NCBI GenBank assembly: GCA_039649115.1
Contig: JBBWZQ010000101.1
Span: 1-35,273, forward strand
Source of the DNA: DATEJJ01 sp039649115
GTDB lineage: Bacteria; Actinomycetota; Actinomycetes; Mycobacteriales; Micromonosporaceae
Direction of reading: 5' to 3'
DNA length: 35,273 bases
Below, in pieces: positions 1 through 7,910 of this stretch. The position numbers were made by a program, and so were the translations under genes. The notes beneath the pieces are model-generated. The model did no database searches. It was not told where the DNA came from and saw only the letters and a program-made list of their open reading frames with translations. Numbering within the stretch: the stretch's first letter is position 1; each line of letters opens with the position of its first letter.

Positions 1-205
1 CAGGCCCAACTATCGCCGGCCGGGTCCTGCGGGCGGTACATCCCAACGCGGAAATGCTGTGCATACTATATTGAGCTGCGCGTTCGTACCGTAACCAGGT
101 CAAGTCTGGTGCGCAATCTCATGCCGCCGATAGTGCGTGCGATCTACCGTCCATCTCTGGACGGCGACGCGTTGACGGCAGGTGATGGGGCGGTGAGTTT
201 GGTGT
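1..205. other. left-edge region without a recognised gene
   Basis: One plus-strand frame stays open from base 1 into the lsr2 remnant, but its translation has no motif I recognise and its codon choice does not look like a typical actinomycete gene. It may be the tail of something beginning outside the window or plain intergenic DNA next to the rearranged IS region. Confidence 0.3.
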
Positions 206-340
206 CTACCGTCCGGCTTTGGTTTCGTACTGTTCGACGATGGTTCTGGGGATCCGGCCCCGTTCGGACAGGTTGATCTTCTTGCGTTTGGCCCAGTCCC
301 GGATGGCCTTGTTCTGGGCGCGGTCGTTACGTGCTGGCAT
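206..340 (-). pseudogene. 3' remnant of an lsr2-like gene (C-terminal DNA-binding domain)
   Basis: From an ATG at 340 the minus strand encodes 44 residues that match the C-terminal DNA-binding domain of Lsr2, the actinobacterial nucleoid-structuring silencer: AIRDWAKRKK, then the minor-groove motif SERGRIP, then IVEQYE. Lsr2 proteins are normally about 110 residues with an N-terminal oligomerisation domain. That domain is absent here. The frame stays open upstream of the ATG as a linker-like Gly/Ser/Arg stretch (STPGRSGAT) up to the left end of the IS at about 368, so the gene was probably cut there. The ATG could still give a free-standing DNA-binding peptide. The domain identity is solid; whether it is expressed is unknown. 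Confidence 0.65.
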
Positions 341-368
341 GGTGGCCCCACTGCGACCGGGGGTGCTC

Positions 369-379
369 AGAGGGCATCT
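369..379. repeat. left terminal inverted repeat of the IS
   Basis: AGAGGGCATCT, an exact inverted copy of 1341-1351. It lies 13 bp outside the transposase stop codon. Confidence 0.85.
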
Positions 380-391
380 GATTCGTTGACG

Positions 392-1249
392 TCAGGCTAT
401 GTCCGCATTTGGGGTAGCGTCGTGGCGCCAGGACGACGTTGACTCACCCGTCAAGCGCCGGGACATGTTGTCGATCATTGCCCAGTGAATCATCGCCCGG
501 GACCGCCGTGGGTTGGTTTCGTAGTCCCTAACCAGCCGACGATGCAACATCAACCAGCCGAACGTCCTCTCCACCGCCCACCTCTTGCGTTGAGGTACGA
601 ACCCGCGCTGCTGTGGGTCTTTGGTGACCACTTGCACGTCGATCCCGTACGCCGCACCGGTGTCGATGACGCTTTGCTTGTACCCGGAATCTGCCCACGC
701 CACCGTCACCAGAGGGTGCTGGTGGGCCACCTGCGCGACCACTGCCCGACCTCCGACGGTGTCGTGCACGCTGGCCGCGGTCACCAGCACCACCAGCAGC
801 AGACCCAGCACGTCGGTAGCGACGTGTCGCTTCGTTCCTTTGGTCTTTTTGCCTGCGTCGATTCCTTGGGAATGTTCGGGCACGTTGCCCGAGGTCTTGA
901 CCGTCTGCGCGTCCAGGATCGCCGCAGTAGGCTCGGAATCCCTACCCGCCGCCTGGCGGACCTTGCCCCGCAACGCGTCGTGGATCGCCTCGGTGAGCCC
1001 TTCCTTCTCCCACAAGGCAAAATAGCCGTTCACCGTCTTGAACGGCGGGAAGTCGTGTGGCAGATACTCCCACGCAATCCCGGTACGGTTGACGTACAGG
1101 ATCGCATTCACGATCTCCCGCAAGTCATGTTGTATCGGCGAGATCCCCAACCCGACTCGCCCAGCACGCCAAGCCGACAACATCGGCTCGATCAGCGCCC
1201 AACGAGCGTCGGACAGGTCAGTACGGTACGGCCGACGAGCAGTAGTCAT
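392..1249 (-). CDS. IS5-family DDE transposase
   Basis: A 285-residue transposase that cuts and joins the IS ends. The N-terminus (YRTDLSDARWALIEPML) is the typical start of this group and is followed by the DUF4096-like segment. The catalytic acidic residues are visible in order: the Asp of AILDAQTVK, the Asp of VAWADSGYK, and the Glu of RWAVERTFGW with downstream RRLVRDYE. Full length with no frameshift, so probably functional. It reads leftwards and ends 23 bases before the left end of the element. Confidence 0.93.
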   Translation of the reverse strand: MTTARRPYRTDLSDARWALIEPMLSAWRAGRVGLGISPIQHDLREIVNAILYVNRTGIAWEYLPHDFPPFKTVNGYFALWEKEGLTEAIHDALRGKVRQAAGRDSEPTAAILDAQTVKTSGNVPEHSQGIDAGKKTKGTKRHVATDVLGLLLVVLVTAASVHDTVGGRAVVAQVAHQHPLVTVAWADSGYKQSVIDTGAAYGIDVQVVTKDPQQRGFVPQRKRWAVERTFGWLMLHRRLVRDYETNPRRSRAMIHWAMIDNMSRRLTGESTSSWRHDATPNADIA

Positions 1250-1340
1250 CCGCCTTCCCTACCAAACCAACGTCCATAATGGTGGGACGTCGATAAACAC
1301 CGCTCGCCGCGTCTATACCAGATCATCATTAAATGGGATG

Positions 1341-1351
1341 AGATGCCCTCT
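1341..1351. repeat. right terminal inverted repeat of the IS
   Basis: AGATGCCCTCT, the inverted partner of 369-379. The infA remnant begins with the very next base. Confidence 0.85.
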
Positions 1352-1450
1352 AAGAACTACATCAAGATCCTTCCGTACGACCGGGTACTCGTAGAGCTGA
1401 GCCCGTACGACCTGACCCGAGGCCGGATCGTCTTCCGCTACCGCAGCTAG
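1352..1450 (+). pseudogene. infA: 3' remnant of infA (translation initiation factor IF-1)
   Basis: Starting exactly at the right IS end, the plus strand encodes 32 residues and a TAG that match the end of IF-1: KNYIKILPYDRV, then VELSPYDLTRGRIVFRYR. IF-1 is about 73 residues and binds the ribosomal A site during initiation; the N-terminal 40 or so residues of its OB fold are missing, and no matching 5' part is present elsewhere in the window. The usual downstream neighbour rpmJ is absent, so this is more likely a second infA copy than the essential ribosomal-operon copy. It cannot make a functional IF-1. Confidence 0.85.
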
Positions 1451-1507
1451 CGCCGTTCCCCAGCGGTGCGGGCAACCCCCACGCTCGAATGCGCACAGCC
1501 CTGCGCC

Positions 1508-3871
1508 CTATCGTCGCTGGGCATCTAGATTCCGGATCTTGCCATGGACCCGCTCCGCGTCCGGGTGATCGAGGTCGATGAGGATATTCAGGGCTTCTTC
1601 CCACTCGCTACGGGCGGCATCGAGATCGTTCGCGGACTCGGAGATCTCGCCAAGGTGGGTGAGAACAATCGTTTCGTAGTACCGATCGCCGAGGTCACGG
1701 CAGAGAGCAAGGGCCTGCGCGTAGCAGTCGGCGGCTTCGTCTTGCCGGCCGAGGTGATGGTAGGCGTAGCCCAGGCTGTCCCAGGTGACAGCCTCGCCGG
1801 GCCGGTCACCAAGCTGCTGGAGTATGGCGAGGCCCCGCTGGCAGAAGGTAAGTGCTTGAGCGTGATCGCCGAGCGAGGAGTGGTACCAGCCCAGTGCGTT
1901 GAGGCTGCGAGCTTGCCCCTGGCGGTGCTGGGCGGACGCATACAAGGCCAAGGCACGCTGGGCACGGTCGAGCGCCTGGTGTGGCCGGTCTTCTCGCTCA
2001 CAGATGTATGCGATACCGAGTTCCGTATTGGCCTGGCCTATCCGGTCCTCGGCGCGCGAGTACAACTCGAGGGCCTCCAGATAGTGGCCGTGGGCCTCCG
2101 GGTAGCGTCCGAACCGTAGGAACGCGCGGGCGACCTGTCGGTGGGCCACCGCCTGTCCGGCCGGAACGCCGAGACGGGCGGCAGCGGGAAGGGCCGCCTG
2201 CCAGGCGGATGCCTGATCGTGCCAGTAGCCCTGCCGCCCGAGGAACGTATCGAGGCCGCGGGCCAATTGCCAGGTCTGGGTATCGTAGCCGGCGCGCTCC
2301 GCGTGGCGGAGGCAAGCCAGCAGCACGGCATATTCAGTGGTCAGCCACGCCATCGCCTGGATGTGGTCGGCCAGATGTTCCGGGCTGGTACCGACCGGTG
2401 TGGCGAGAGGCAGCGGAACCGGACTGCGATGCGGGTCAAGCAGCCGATCGGCCGTGTCGGCGGTCTGGGCGTAATGATCGAGCAGCCGGGTAATGGCAGT
2501 GCGGCGCTGATCCTCGGACTCCTCGCGGTGCGAGAGTTCGGTGGCATAGGCGCGCAGTAGGTCGTGGCATGAGTACCGGCCCGGGATGTGCTCGACGAGC
2601 ATGCTGACGCGAGCCAACTCGGTCAGCAGCCGGTGCGCATGCGGCAAGGGGTGGCCGGTCATGCTCGCCGCGGCGGGAACCGAGATGTCCGGGCCGGGAT
2701 GTAGGCTCAACAGCCGGAACAGCCGTGCCGCTGGCGGGCTCAGCGCCGTGTACGACCAGGAGAACACCGCCCGGACCTGGCCGCCGATTTCACCGGCGTC
2801 CAAAGCGTCCAGCCGATCGTGGGCGTCGCTCAACTCACTGGCGAGAGCAGCCAGCGGGAGGTCGGCCCGTTGGGCGCGGGCCGCGGCGATGGCCAGCGCC
2901 AACGGCAGCCGGGCGCAGGCGCTGATGATCTGGTCGACAGCCGCCGGCTCCGCCATGGCCCGGCTGGCGCCAAGGCGCCGGGCCAGCAGCTGCCGAGCCT
3001 CTGCTGTGGACAAAACATCCAGGTTCACCGGGTAGGCGCCCGGCGCGGCGATGAGGGAGGTGAGTTGGTCCCGACTGGTCACCACCACCAAGGCGGTGGG
3101 TGTACCCGGCAGCAGCGGGCGGACCTGCTCGGCGTTGCGGGCATTGTCCAGCACCACCAGGATCCGTTTGCCGGCGATCATGCTGCGGTACAGCCCTACC
3201 TGCGCCTCCAGGTCGGCCGGGATGCGGTGCGGGGACACCTCAAGCGCGTCGAGGAATCCCCGCACCGCCTGATCGGGGGACATCGCCCGGCCGCCGGAGT
3301 CGAAGCCGCGCAGGTTGACGTACAGCTGCCCATCGGGAAACCGCCCGGCGACACGATGCGCCCAGTGCACGGCCAGCGCTGACTTGCCGACCCCAGCGGT
3401 TCCCGCTATCGCAGAGATCACGACTGCGGTCGCGGTGTCCTGGACACCAGTCAGCAGTAGTCGATCAAGTCGGTACAGGTGAGCCACCCGGCCGGTGAAG
3501 CCGGCCACATCCGCCGGGAGCTGACGCGGCACCACTGAAACGGACGGCGCGCGACCGGTTGGGCTCTCCCGGCGGGATTCCCGAGCATCGGCTCCCATCG
3601 GCACGCTGCGCAACGCGGCGATCAACGTGTCCCGCTCTTCCTCATTGAGGCCGAGCGCTTCGGCCAGCAGACGCACCGAGGCGCTCCGCGGAGCGTGCCG
3701 CGGTCCGTTACCCTCCAGCCTTCGAATGGTTCGGGAGGCGAGGCCAGCTCGCTCGGCGAGCTCGTCCTGAGTCAGGAAGGCGCGCTTTCGCCAGGCTCGC
3801 AGCAGTTCACCCAACCTCGGCGCCGCAGCGGCCGAGTCCAGATCTGGGCCATCCGCCGCCTCTGCTGGCAT
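1508..3871 (-). CDS. XRE / NB-ARC / TPR regulator (AfsR-like STAND protein) 1
   Basis: A 787-residue STAND-class regulator. An XRE helix-turn-helix lies at about 20-80 (LTQDELAERAGLASRTIRRLE), an NB-ARC ATPase follows with Walker A GTAGVGKS at 157-164 and Walker B ILVVLDN at about 237-243, and TPR-like helices fill roughly 560-780. Such proteins switch between ADP and ATP states and usually activate specialised metabolism. I chose the ATG at 3871 because a GGGGGAAG ribosome binding site precedes it; a longer open frame to 4129 would overlap the next gene. It lies 92 bp downstream of a same-strand gene of the same architecture, suggesting duplication or a paired regulator. It is transcribed away from the cluster. 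Confidence 0.88.
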   Translation of the reverse strand: MPAEAADGPDLDSAAAAPRLGELLRAWRKRAFLTQDELAERAGLASRTIRRLEGNGPRHAPRSASVRLLAEALGLNEEERDTLIAALRSVPMGADARESRRESPTGRAPSVSVVPRQLPADVAGFTGRVAHLYRLDRLLLTGVQDTATAVVISAIAGTAGVGKSALAVHWAHRVAGRFPDGQLYVNLRGFDSGGRAMSPDQAVRGFLDALEVSPHRIPADLEAQVGLYRSMIAGKRILVVLDNARNAEQVRPLLPGTPTALVVVTSRDQLTSLIAAPGAYPVNLDVLSTAEARQLLARRLGASRAMAEPAAVDQIISACARLPLALAIAAARAQRADLPLAALASELSDAHDRLDALDAGEIGGQVRAVFSWSYTALSPPAARLFRLLSLHPGPDISVPAAASMTGHPLPHAHRLLTELARVSMLVEHIPGRYSCHDLLRAYATELSHREESEDQRRTAITRLLDHYAQTADTADRLLDPHRSPVPLPLATPVGTSPEHLADHIQAMAWLTTEYAVLLACLRHAERAGYDTQTWQLARGLDTFLGRQGYWHDQASAWQAALPAAARLGVPAGQAVAHRQVARAFLRFGRYPEAHGHYLEALELYSRAEDRIGQANTELGIAYICEREDRPHQALDRAQRALALYASAQHRQGQARSLNALGWYHSSLGDHAQALTFCQRGLAILQQLGDRPGEAVTWDSLGYAYHHLGRQDEAADCYAQALALCRDLGDRYYETIVLTHLGEISESANDLDAARSEWEEALNILIDLDHPDAERVHGKIRNLDAQRR

Positions 3872-3963
3872 GACTCTTCCCCCTTCCCCGGGCGCAACAA
3901 TCGCCGCCGGTTGTCCGGTAGAGGCGCCACTGTATCCACAGTAGACAGATATGCGACAGGCGC

Positions 3964-6534
3964 CTACACCATGTCGATTCCGCGCAACAACCGGCTTACC
4001 CGCTTCCGCTCGGTCGTCTGCAGCCGGGCGAACAGATCCTCGGCGGACTGCCACGCCGCCCGTGCGGCGGACCGGTTGCCCTGGCTCAACTCCAGCAGCC
4101 CAAGCGAGACCAACGTGCGCGCACGCCAATGCGGCGCGTCAATCTGGTCCCAGAGTTCCAGTGCCCGATCAAGCATCTTGCTCGCCTGATCGAACTCGCA
4201 CCGGATCCGGTGCAACTCGCCGAGGATGCGCAAGGTGACCGCCTCGCCGTAGCGGTCTCGGGCTCGTTGGAAGATCTCCAATGCCGCCGCCAGATGGCTG
4301 GCCGCCGTGTCGGTGTCGCCGGCGAGGGCGTCCGCTTCCCCGAGGAACGCCATGGCGAACGCTGCGACGTTCTCGTTCTCGCCGGCCACCGTCAAGCCAC
4401 GGGTAAGGGCGGCTCGTGCCTCGTTGAGCCGCCCCTGGGCGATGAGGCTCGACCCGATGCTGCACATGAGCAGTCCTTGGTTGAACCGGTTGCCGAGCTG
4501 ATCTTCGATCCTCAACGCCTGCTCGTAGTAGGCCAATGCCTCATCGTCACGACCTTGATCCCGTCGTAGTGCGCCGAGGCTGAACAGGGTGTCGGCAAGA
4601 CCGATCCGGTCGTCGTTTTCGCTGAAGGCACCCAGCGCGAGTTCAAGCCGCCGGGCCGCCGCGGCATTGTTTCCCCGCATCCGCTCCAAGGCCCCGATCG
4701 CGCGGTGAACGTGGGCCTCAGCCAGCGGCTCGCGGAGCTCCTTGAAGATCTTCAAGGACCGGTTCAAGCAGTCGAGCCCCTTGTTGTACTCGTCGACGTC
4801 TATCCATACCTCGGCCAGACCGCGCAGCAGATGTGCCTCGCCGCGCCGGTTGCCGGCCGGCCGGACGGCGGCCAGCGCACGCTCAAGAACGGACCGCCAG
4901 AGGTCGAAGTGGCCGCGCAACTCCAGGAACCGACCAAGGCATCCAGTCAGGTCCCAGGCCAACTCGTCCAGTCCGAGGGTGCAGGCGGTCTCCACCGCGG
5001 ATACCAGTGCCAGCCGCTCCGTCTCAAACCAGTCCATCGGGTTGGCCAACGCGTCGGCGGTCACCCCGACCGGCGCCGGCCACCGCTGCCCGTTACCGGT
5101 ACCGATCCGCGGCAGCCCGCCGGGCAACCGAGCCTGTGCGCGCTCGGCCAGGTCCAGCCAGCCACCGATCACCCGTAGCGCAGCTGGCTTCCGGTCAGCC
5201 TCGGGCTCGTCGGCAAGGTACCTTTCGCGCGCGTAAAGTCGAACCAGCGCGTGCATGTCGTACCGGCCGCGCGGCTGCCGCTGCGAGCCGCAAGCTGCCA
5301 TGAGCCGCGCATCGACAAGGTCCTCGATCAGGTCCTCCGCCTCCGGCTCCGCGACTTCGAGCGCCGCCGCGGCCACCCACGCCGGCACATCGACCTCGGT
5401 AAACGCACCGAGGAGCCGGAACAGCTGTCGTGTCCGAGGGGCCAGAGCCCGGTAGCTCAACCCGATGCTGCTGCGCACCGCTCGGTCACCGATCGACAAG
5501 GTGTCCAGCCGTCGATGCTCGTCCGCGAGTTGGTCGGCCAACCTGCGCAGCGTCCAGTGTGGACGAGCGGACAAGCGGGCTCCCGCGATCCGGACGGCGA
5601 GCGGAAGGTTTCCGCACAGGTCAGCGATCTCGGCAGCGGCAGTCCGATCAGCGGCTACCCGGTCTTCGCCGAGGATCCGAGCCAGAAGGTCGACCGCCTC
5701 ACCGGGGCTGAAAACACCGAGATCGAACCGGATCAGACCGTCGAGCGCGGCCAACGGCTGTCGACTGGTGAGCAGCACAGCGGAGCCGCCCCCGCCGGGC
5801 AGCAGGTGTCGGATCTGCGCCTCGGTACGGGCGTTGTCGAGGACGATGAGTGTGCGGCGATCGGCCAGGGTGGACCGGAACAGCGCCGCCCGCTCCTCGA
5901 CATCGTCCGGCAGTACAACGTCGGCGCCCACGCACCATCGCAGCAGTCTGTTCAACGCCTCGTCGGCGCCGAGCGGCCGATCCGCCATCCCATGCAGGTC
6001 CAGGTACACCCGCCCGTCCGGGAAATGTGGGCGAAGGAGGTGCCCGACCCGGACGGCCAACGCGGTCTTGCCCACGCCCGGCGGCCCGGTGATGCTGATG
6101 ACTCGCGTCGTGCCGAGGTCCGACACGAGGCAGCCCGTTCCAACCTCGTCCACCAACGCCCTGCTGACCTCCGCCACCAGCTCAGACCGGCCGGTGAAGT
6201 CGACGATGTCGGCCGGCAACTCGTCCCGGCCACGGGCGCGGACCGGCGGGACCGCCGGCTCGGCCGCGGTGCTTTCGGCAGTGTTTCTCTCGGCCGCTGC
6301 CGCGAGGGCGGTCTGTTCGGCGGCGGTCAGACCAAGCTGGCTGGCCAACATCCGAACGGTCGTGGTGCGTGGCCGGCGGATCTGGTCGAACTCCAGCCGG
6401 CGGATCGTTCGTGCGCTGAGGCCGGTGAGTCCGGCCAACTCTTCCTGCGTCAGCAGTGCTCGCTGTCGGTATCCGCGCAACAAGGCACCGAAGTGGCGGT
6501 CAAACTCCTCTGTCGTCCCGCTGAGCACGACCAT
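3964..6534 (-). CDS. XRE / NB-ARC / TPR regulator (AfsR-like STAND protein) 2
   Basis: 856 residues with the same layout as its downstream neighbour: HTH at about 15-75 (LTQEELAGLTGLSARTIRRLE), NB-ARC with Walker A GPPGVGKT at 150-157 and Walker B TLIVLDNAR near 228-236, then TPR repeats to the end. The two proteins share architecture but differ widely in sequence, so any duplication is old. Start choice is uncertain: ATG 6534 sits directly against a GGGGGGAGG tract, which is better spaced for a GTG two codons later (6528); ATGs at 6552 and 6567 lack a binding site. It is divergent from the StrR-type gene, with which it shares a 250-bp upstream region holding repeated TGTCC elements. Confidence 0.88.
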   Translation of the reverse strand: MVVLSGTTEEFDRHFGALLRGYRQRALLTQEELAGLTGLSARTIRRLEFDQIRRPRTTTVRMLASQLGLTAAEQTALAAAAERNTAESTAAEPAVPPVRARGRDELPADIVDFTGRSELVAEVSRALVDEVGTGCLVSDLGTTRVISITGPPGVGKTALAVRVGHLLRPHFPDGRVYLDLHGMADRPLGADEALNRLLRWCVGADVVLPDDVEERAALFRSTLADRRTLIVLDNARTEAQIRHLLPGGGGSAVLLTSRQPLAALDGLIRFDLGVFSPGEAVDLLARILGEDRVAADRTAAAEIADLCGNLPLAVRIAGARLSARPHWTLRRLADQLADEHRRLDTLSIGDRAVRSSIGLSYRALAPRTRQLFRLLGAFTEVDVPAWVAAAALEVAEPEAEDLIEDLVDARLMAACGSQRQPRGRYDMHALVRLYARERYLADEPEADRKPAALRVIGGWLDLAERAQARLPGGLPRIGTGNGQRWPAPVGVTADALANPMDWFETERLALVSAVETACTLGLDELAWDLTGCLGRFLELRGHFDLWRSVLERALAAVRPAGNRRGEAHLLRGLAEVWIDVDEYNKGLDCLNRSLKIFKELREPLAEAHVHRAIGALERMRGNNAAAARRLELALGAFSENDDRIGLADTLFSLGALRRDQGRDDEALAYYEQALRIEDQLGNRFNQGLLMCSIGSSLIAQGRLNEARAALTRGLTVAGENENVAAFAMAFLGEADALAGDTDTAASHLAAALEIFQRARDRYGEAVTLRILGELHRIRCEFDQASKMLDRALELWDQIDAPHWRARTLVSLGLLELSQGNRSAARAAWQSAEDLFARLQTTERKRVSRLLRGIDMV

Positions 6535-6623
6535 CCTCCCCCCCGTTTCCATGCGGCCGAGACGCATGCGGGATGGTCACCTTCACGAACGCCCAACTGT
6601 AGCTCGGAGTCGCCGGCCGACGC

Positions 6624-6671
6624 TGTCCTGAAGTGTCCGCCCAATGTCCGCCCACGGTCCTGGCGGGGACA
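6624..6671. promoter_or_regulatory. TGTCC repeat cluster, candidate operator
   Basis: In the divergent region between the second STAND regulator and the StrR-type gene, TGTCC occurs at 6624, 6634 and 6645, that is every 10-11 bp or one helical turn. The last two are part of an exact 10-bp direct repeat TGTCCGCCCA (6634-6643, 6645-6654). An inverted copy, GGACA, lies at 6667-6671. Helically phased direct repeats are the classic binding pattern of SARP/OmpR-type or tandem regulator dimers. No StrR-type inverted repeat was found. Function is inference. Confidence 0.45.
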
Positions 6672-6716
6672 CCAGCGGACCGACAGAGTAGGTCTGATGC
6701 GCCGGAGGAGTACCGG

Positions 6717-6794
6717 GTGCGGCACAGCGCCGGTCATTCGCCGTCACGAAGCGGCGGCGACCGGCTTCACGGGGGACGGAGCGGGTGCGCGTGA
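6717..6794 (+). CDS. 25-codon leader ORF overlapping the StrR-type gene
   Basis: GTG at 6717 is preceded by GGAGGAG (6704-6710) with an ideal 6-base spacing. The frame runs 25 codons (starting MRHSAGHSPSRSGG, ending GCA) and its TGA at 6792-6794 shares a base with an ATG at 6794 inside the regulator gene. This arrangement suits translational coupling, in which ribosomes finishing the leader restart on the regulator. No homology is recognised and the peptide may have no function of its own. Confidence 0.35.
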   Translation: MRHSAGHSPSRSGGDRLHGGRSGCA

Positions 6795-7810
6795 TGGATC
6801 ATGCCTCGGATGATGCGACCGCCAGAATTCTGTCAAGTCTTACCGGCAGCGGGCCGAACGAGCGTATTCCGGTCGGGTCGCTGCTGCCCGCGGACTCGCC
6901 ACGGGTAAACGGTGAGCGGATCGACCACGTTCGCGCGCTCGCCGGCGTCGCGGTCGACCTACCGCCGGTCCTCGTCCATCGCAAGAGCATGCGCGTGATC
7001 GACGGCATGCACCGGATTCGGGCGGCCCAGTTGCGCGGCGAGAAGACGGTTGACGTGCAGTTCTTCGACGGCAGCGATGATCTGGTCTTCGTGGCTGCCG
7101 TGCGGGCGAACGTCTCGCACGGGCTACCGCTCTCGTTGGCTGAGCGGGAAGCCGCGGCCGTCCGGATTCTTGCTTCACACGGCCATTGGTCGGACCGTAC
7201 CGTCGCCGCCGTTGCCGGGCTTGCCCCGAGTACGGTGGCCGCAATCCGGCGGCGGCAGCCGCGCCGGCTGGCGCAGCAGAAGCGATTGGGCCGGGACGGC
7301 CGGGTCAGGCCGCTGAGCACTGCCGAGAGCCGGCGCGTGGCCAGCGAGGTGATCGCGAAGCGCCCGGACGCCTCGCTGCGCGAGGTGGCGAAGGTCGCCG
7401 GGATCTCAACCGGGACGGTCCGCGACGTGCGGAGCCGGATGGCCCGGGGTGAGGATCCGGTACGTTCTCGACGGTCCCTGGCCGGCGGCCAGCTTCACAC
7501 GCGGAATGGTCGAGATGTGCGCGGATCCGCAGAACCCCGTGCGGTGCCTCGGGAGCCGGCACGGGATCGTTCGGTGATCCTGCGGAATTTGCGGAGCGAC
7601 CCCTCGCTGCGGTTCACCCAGTCCGGGCGCGACCTGCTTCGCTGGCTGGATGTCCGGTCACTTGGCCCGGAGGGCTGGGAGAAGGCTCTCGACAAGGTTC
7701 CCGCACATTCCATGTATCTGGTCGCCGAGCTCGCGGAATGGTGCTCGGAGCGTTGGCACGACGCCGCGGAGAAGCTCCGCGCGCGGATCGCCGTGGTCAA
7801 CCAGGAATGA
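6785..7810 (+). CDS. StrR-family (ParB-like N-terminal) transcriptional activator
   Basis: About 341 residues resembling StrR/NovG pathway activators. The ParB/RepB-like N-terminal domain (about 25-110) includes VIDGMHRIRAAQLRG, and the central helix-turn-helix region (about 115-157) carries LPLSLAEREAAAVRIL and WSDRTVAAVAGLAPSTVAAI. In this family the protein binds inverted repeats and activates antibiotic genes; streptomycin, novobiocin and kasugamycin clusters are known examples. GTG 6785 has GGGGGA 8 bases upstream; ATG 6794 (MDHASDD) is equally possible and overlaps the stop of a small leader ORF. Its position ahead of the biosynthetic genes makes it the probable cluster-specific activator. 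Confidence 0.88.
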   Translation: MRVMDHASDDATARILSSLTGSGPNERIPVGSLLPADSPRVNGERIDHVRALAGVAVDLPPVLVHRKSMRVIDGMHRIRAAQLRGEKTVDVQFFDGSDDLVFVAAVRANVSHGLPLSLAEREAAAVRILASHGHWSDRTVAAVAGLAPSTVAAIRRRQPRRLAQQKRLGRDGRVRPLSTAESRRVASEVIAKRPDASLREVAKVAGISTGTVRDVRSRMARGEDPVRSRRSLAGGQLHTRNGRDVRGSAEPRAVPREPARDRSVILRNLRSDPSLRFTQSGRDLLRWLDVRSLGPEGWEKALDKVPAHSMYLVAELAEWCSERWHDAAEKLRARIAVVNQE

Positions 7811-7836
7811 GTCGACTCCGGGTGGGCGGCGGGCTC

Positions 7837-7867
7837 TGTGCAACCGAACGGGTCGGCCAGTTGCACA
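7837..7867. promoter_or_regulatory. TGTGCAAC inverted repeat (operator or weak terminator)
   Basis: A perfect 8-bp inverted repeat, TGTGCAAC (7837-7844) and GTTGCACA (7860-7867), spaced by 15 bp, lies between the StrR-type gene and the first phosphatase. There is no T-run after it, so an operator for the phosphatase-aminotransferase unit is as likely as a terminator. Confidence 0.35.
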
Positions 7868-7910
7868 CCCCGCGGGCCCGCCGGGCTGACAGCCCACAAT
7901 GGACTGTCAC

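Larger units (their letters stand above)
369..1351 (-). mobile_element. IS5-family insertion sequence
   Basis: A 983-bp element carrying one DDE transposase gene on the minus strand, bounded by 11-bp perfect inverted repeats (AGAGGGCATCT at 369-379 and its complement at 1341-1351), with weaker similarity for a few more bases. Size, single ORF and ends fit the IS5 family. The junction trinucleotides are TCA (367-369) and TAA (1351-1353). Some IS5 subgroups duplicate TNA targets, so unequal triplets suggest the two ends no longer flank one original target site. The outer neighbours are fragments of two different genes. Confidence 0.85.

Noticed and set aside
485..1279. Long plus-strand open frame (264 codons) across the IS
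   Set aside because: It is the antisense shadow of the transposase; no motif, and the minus-strand product is an unmistakable DDE enzyme.
5251..6813. 520-codon plus-strand open frame opposite the second STAND regulator
   Set aside because: Low-complexity Arg/Gly/Pro-rich translation typical of an antisense high-GC shadow; the minus strand encodes HTH, Walker A and TPR motifs.
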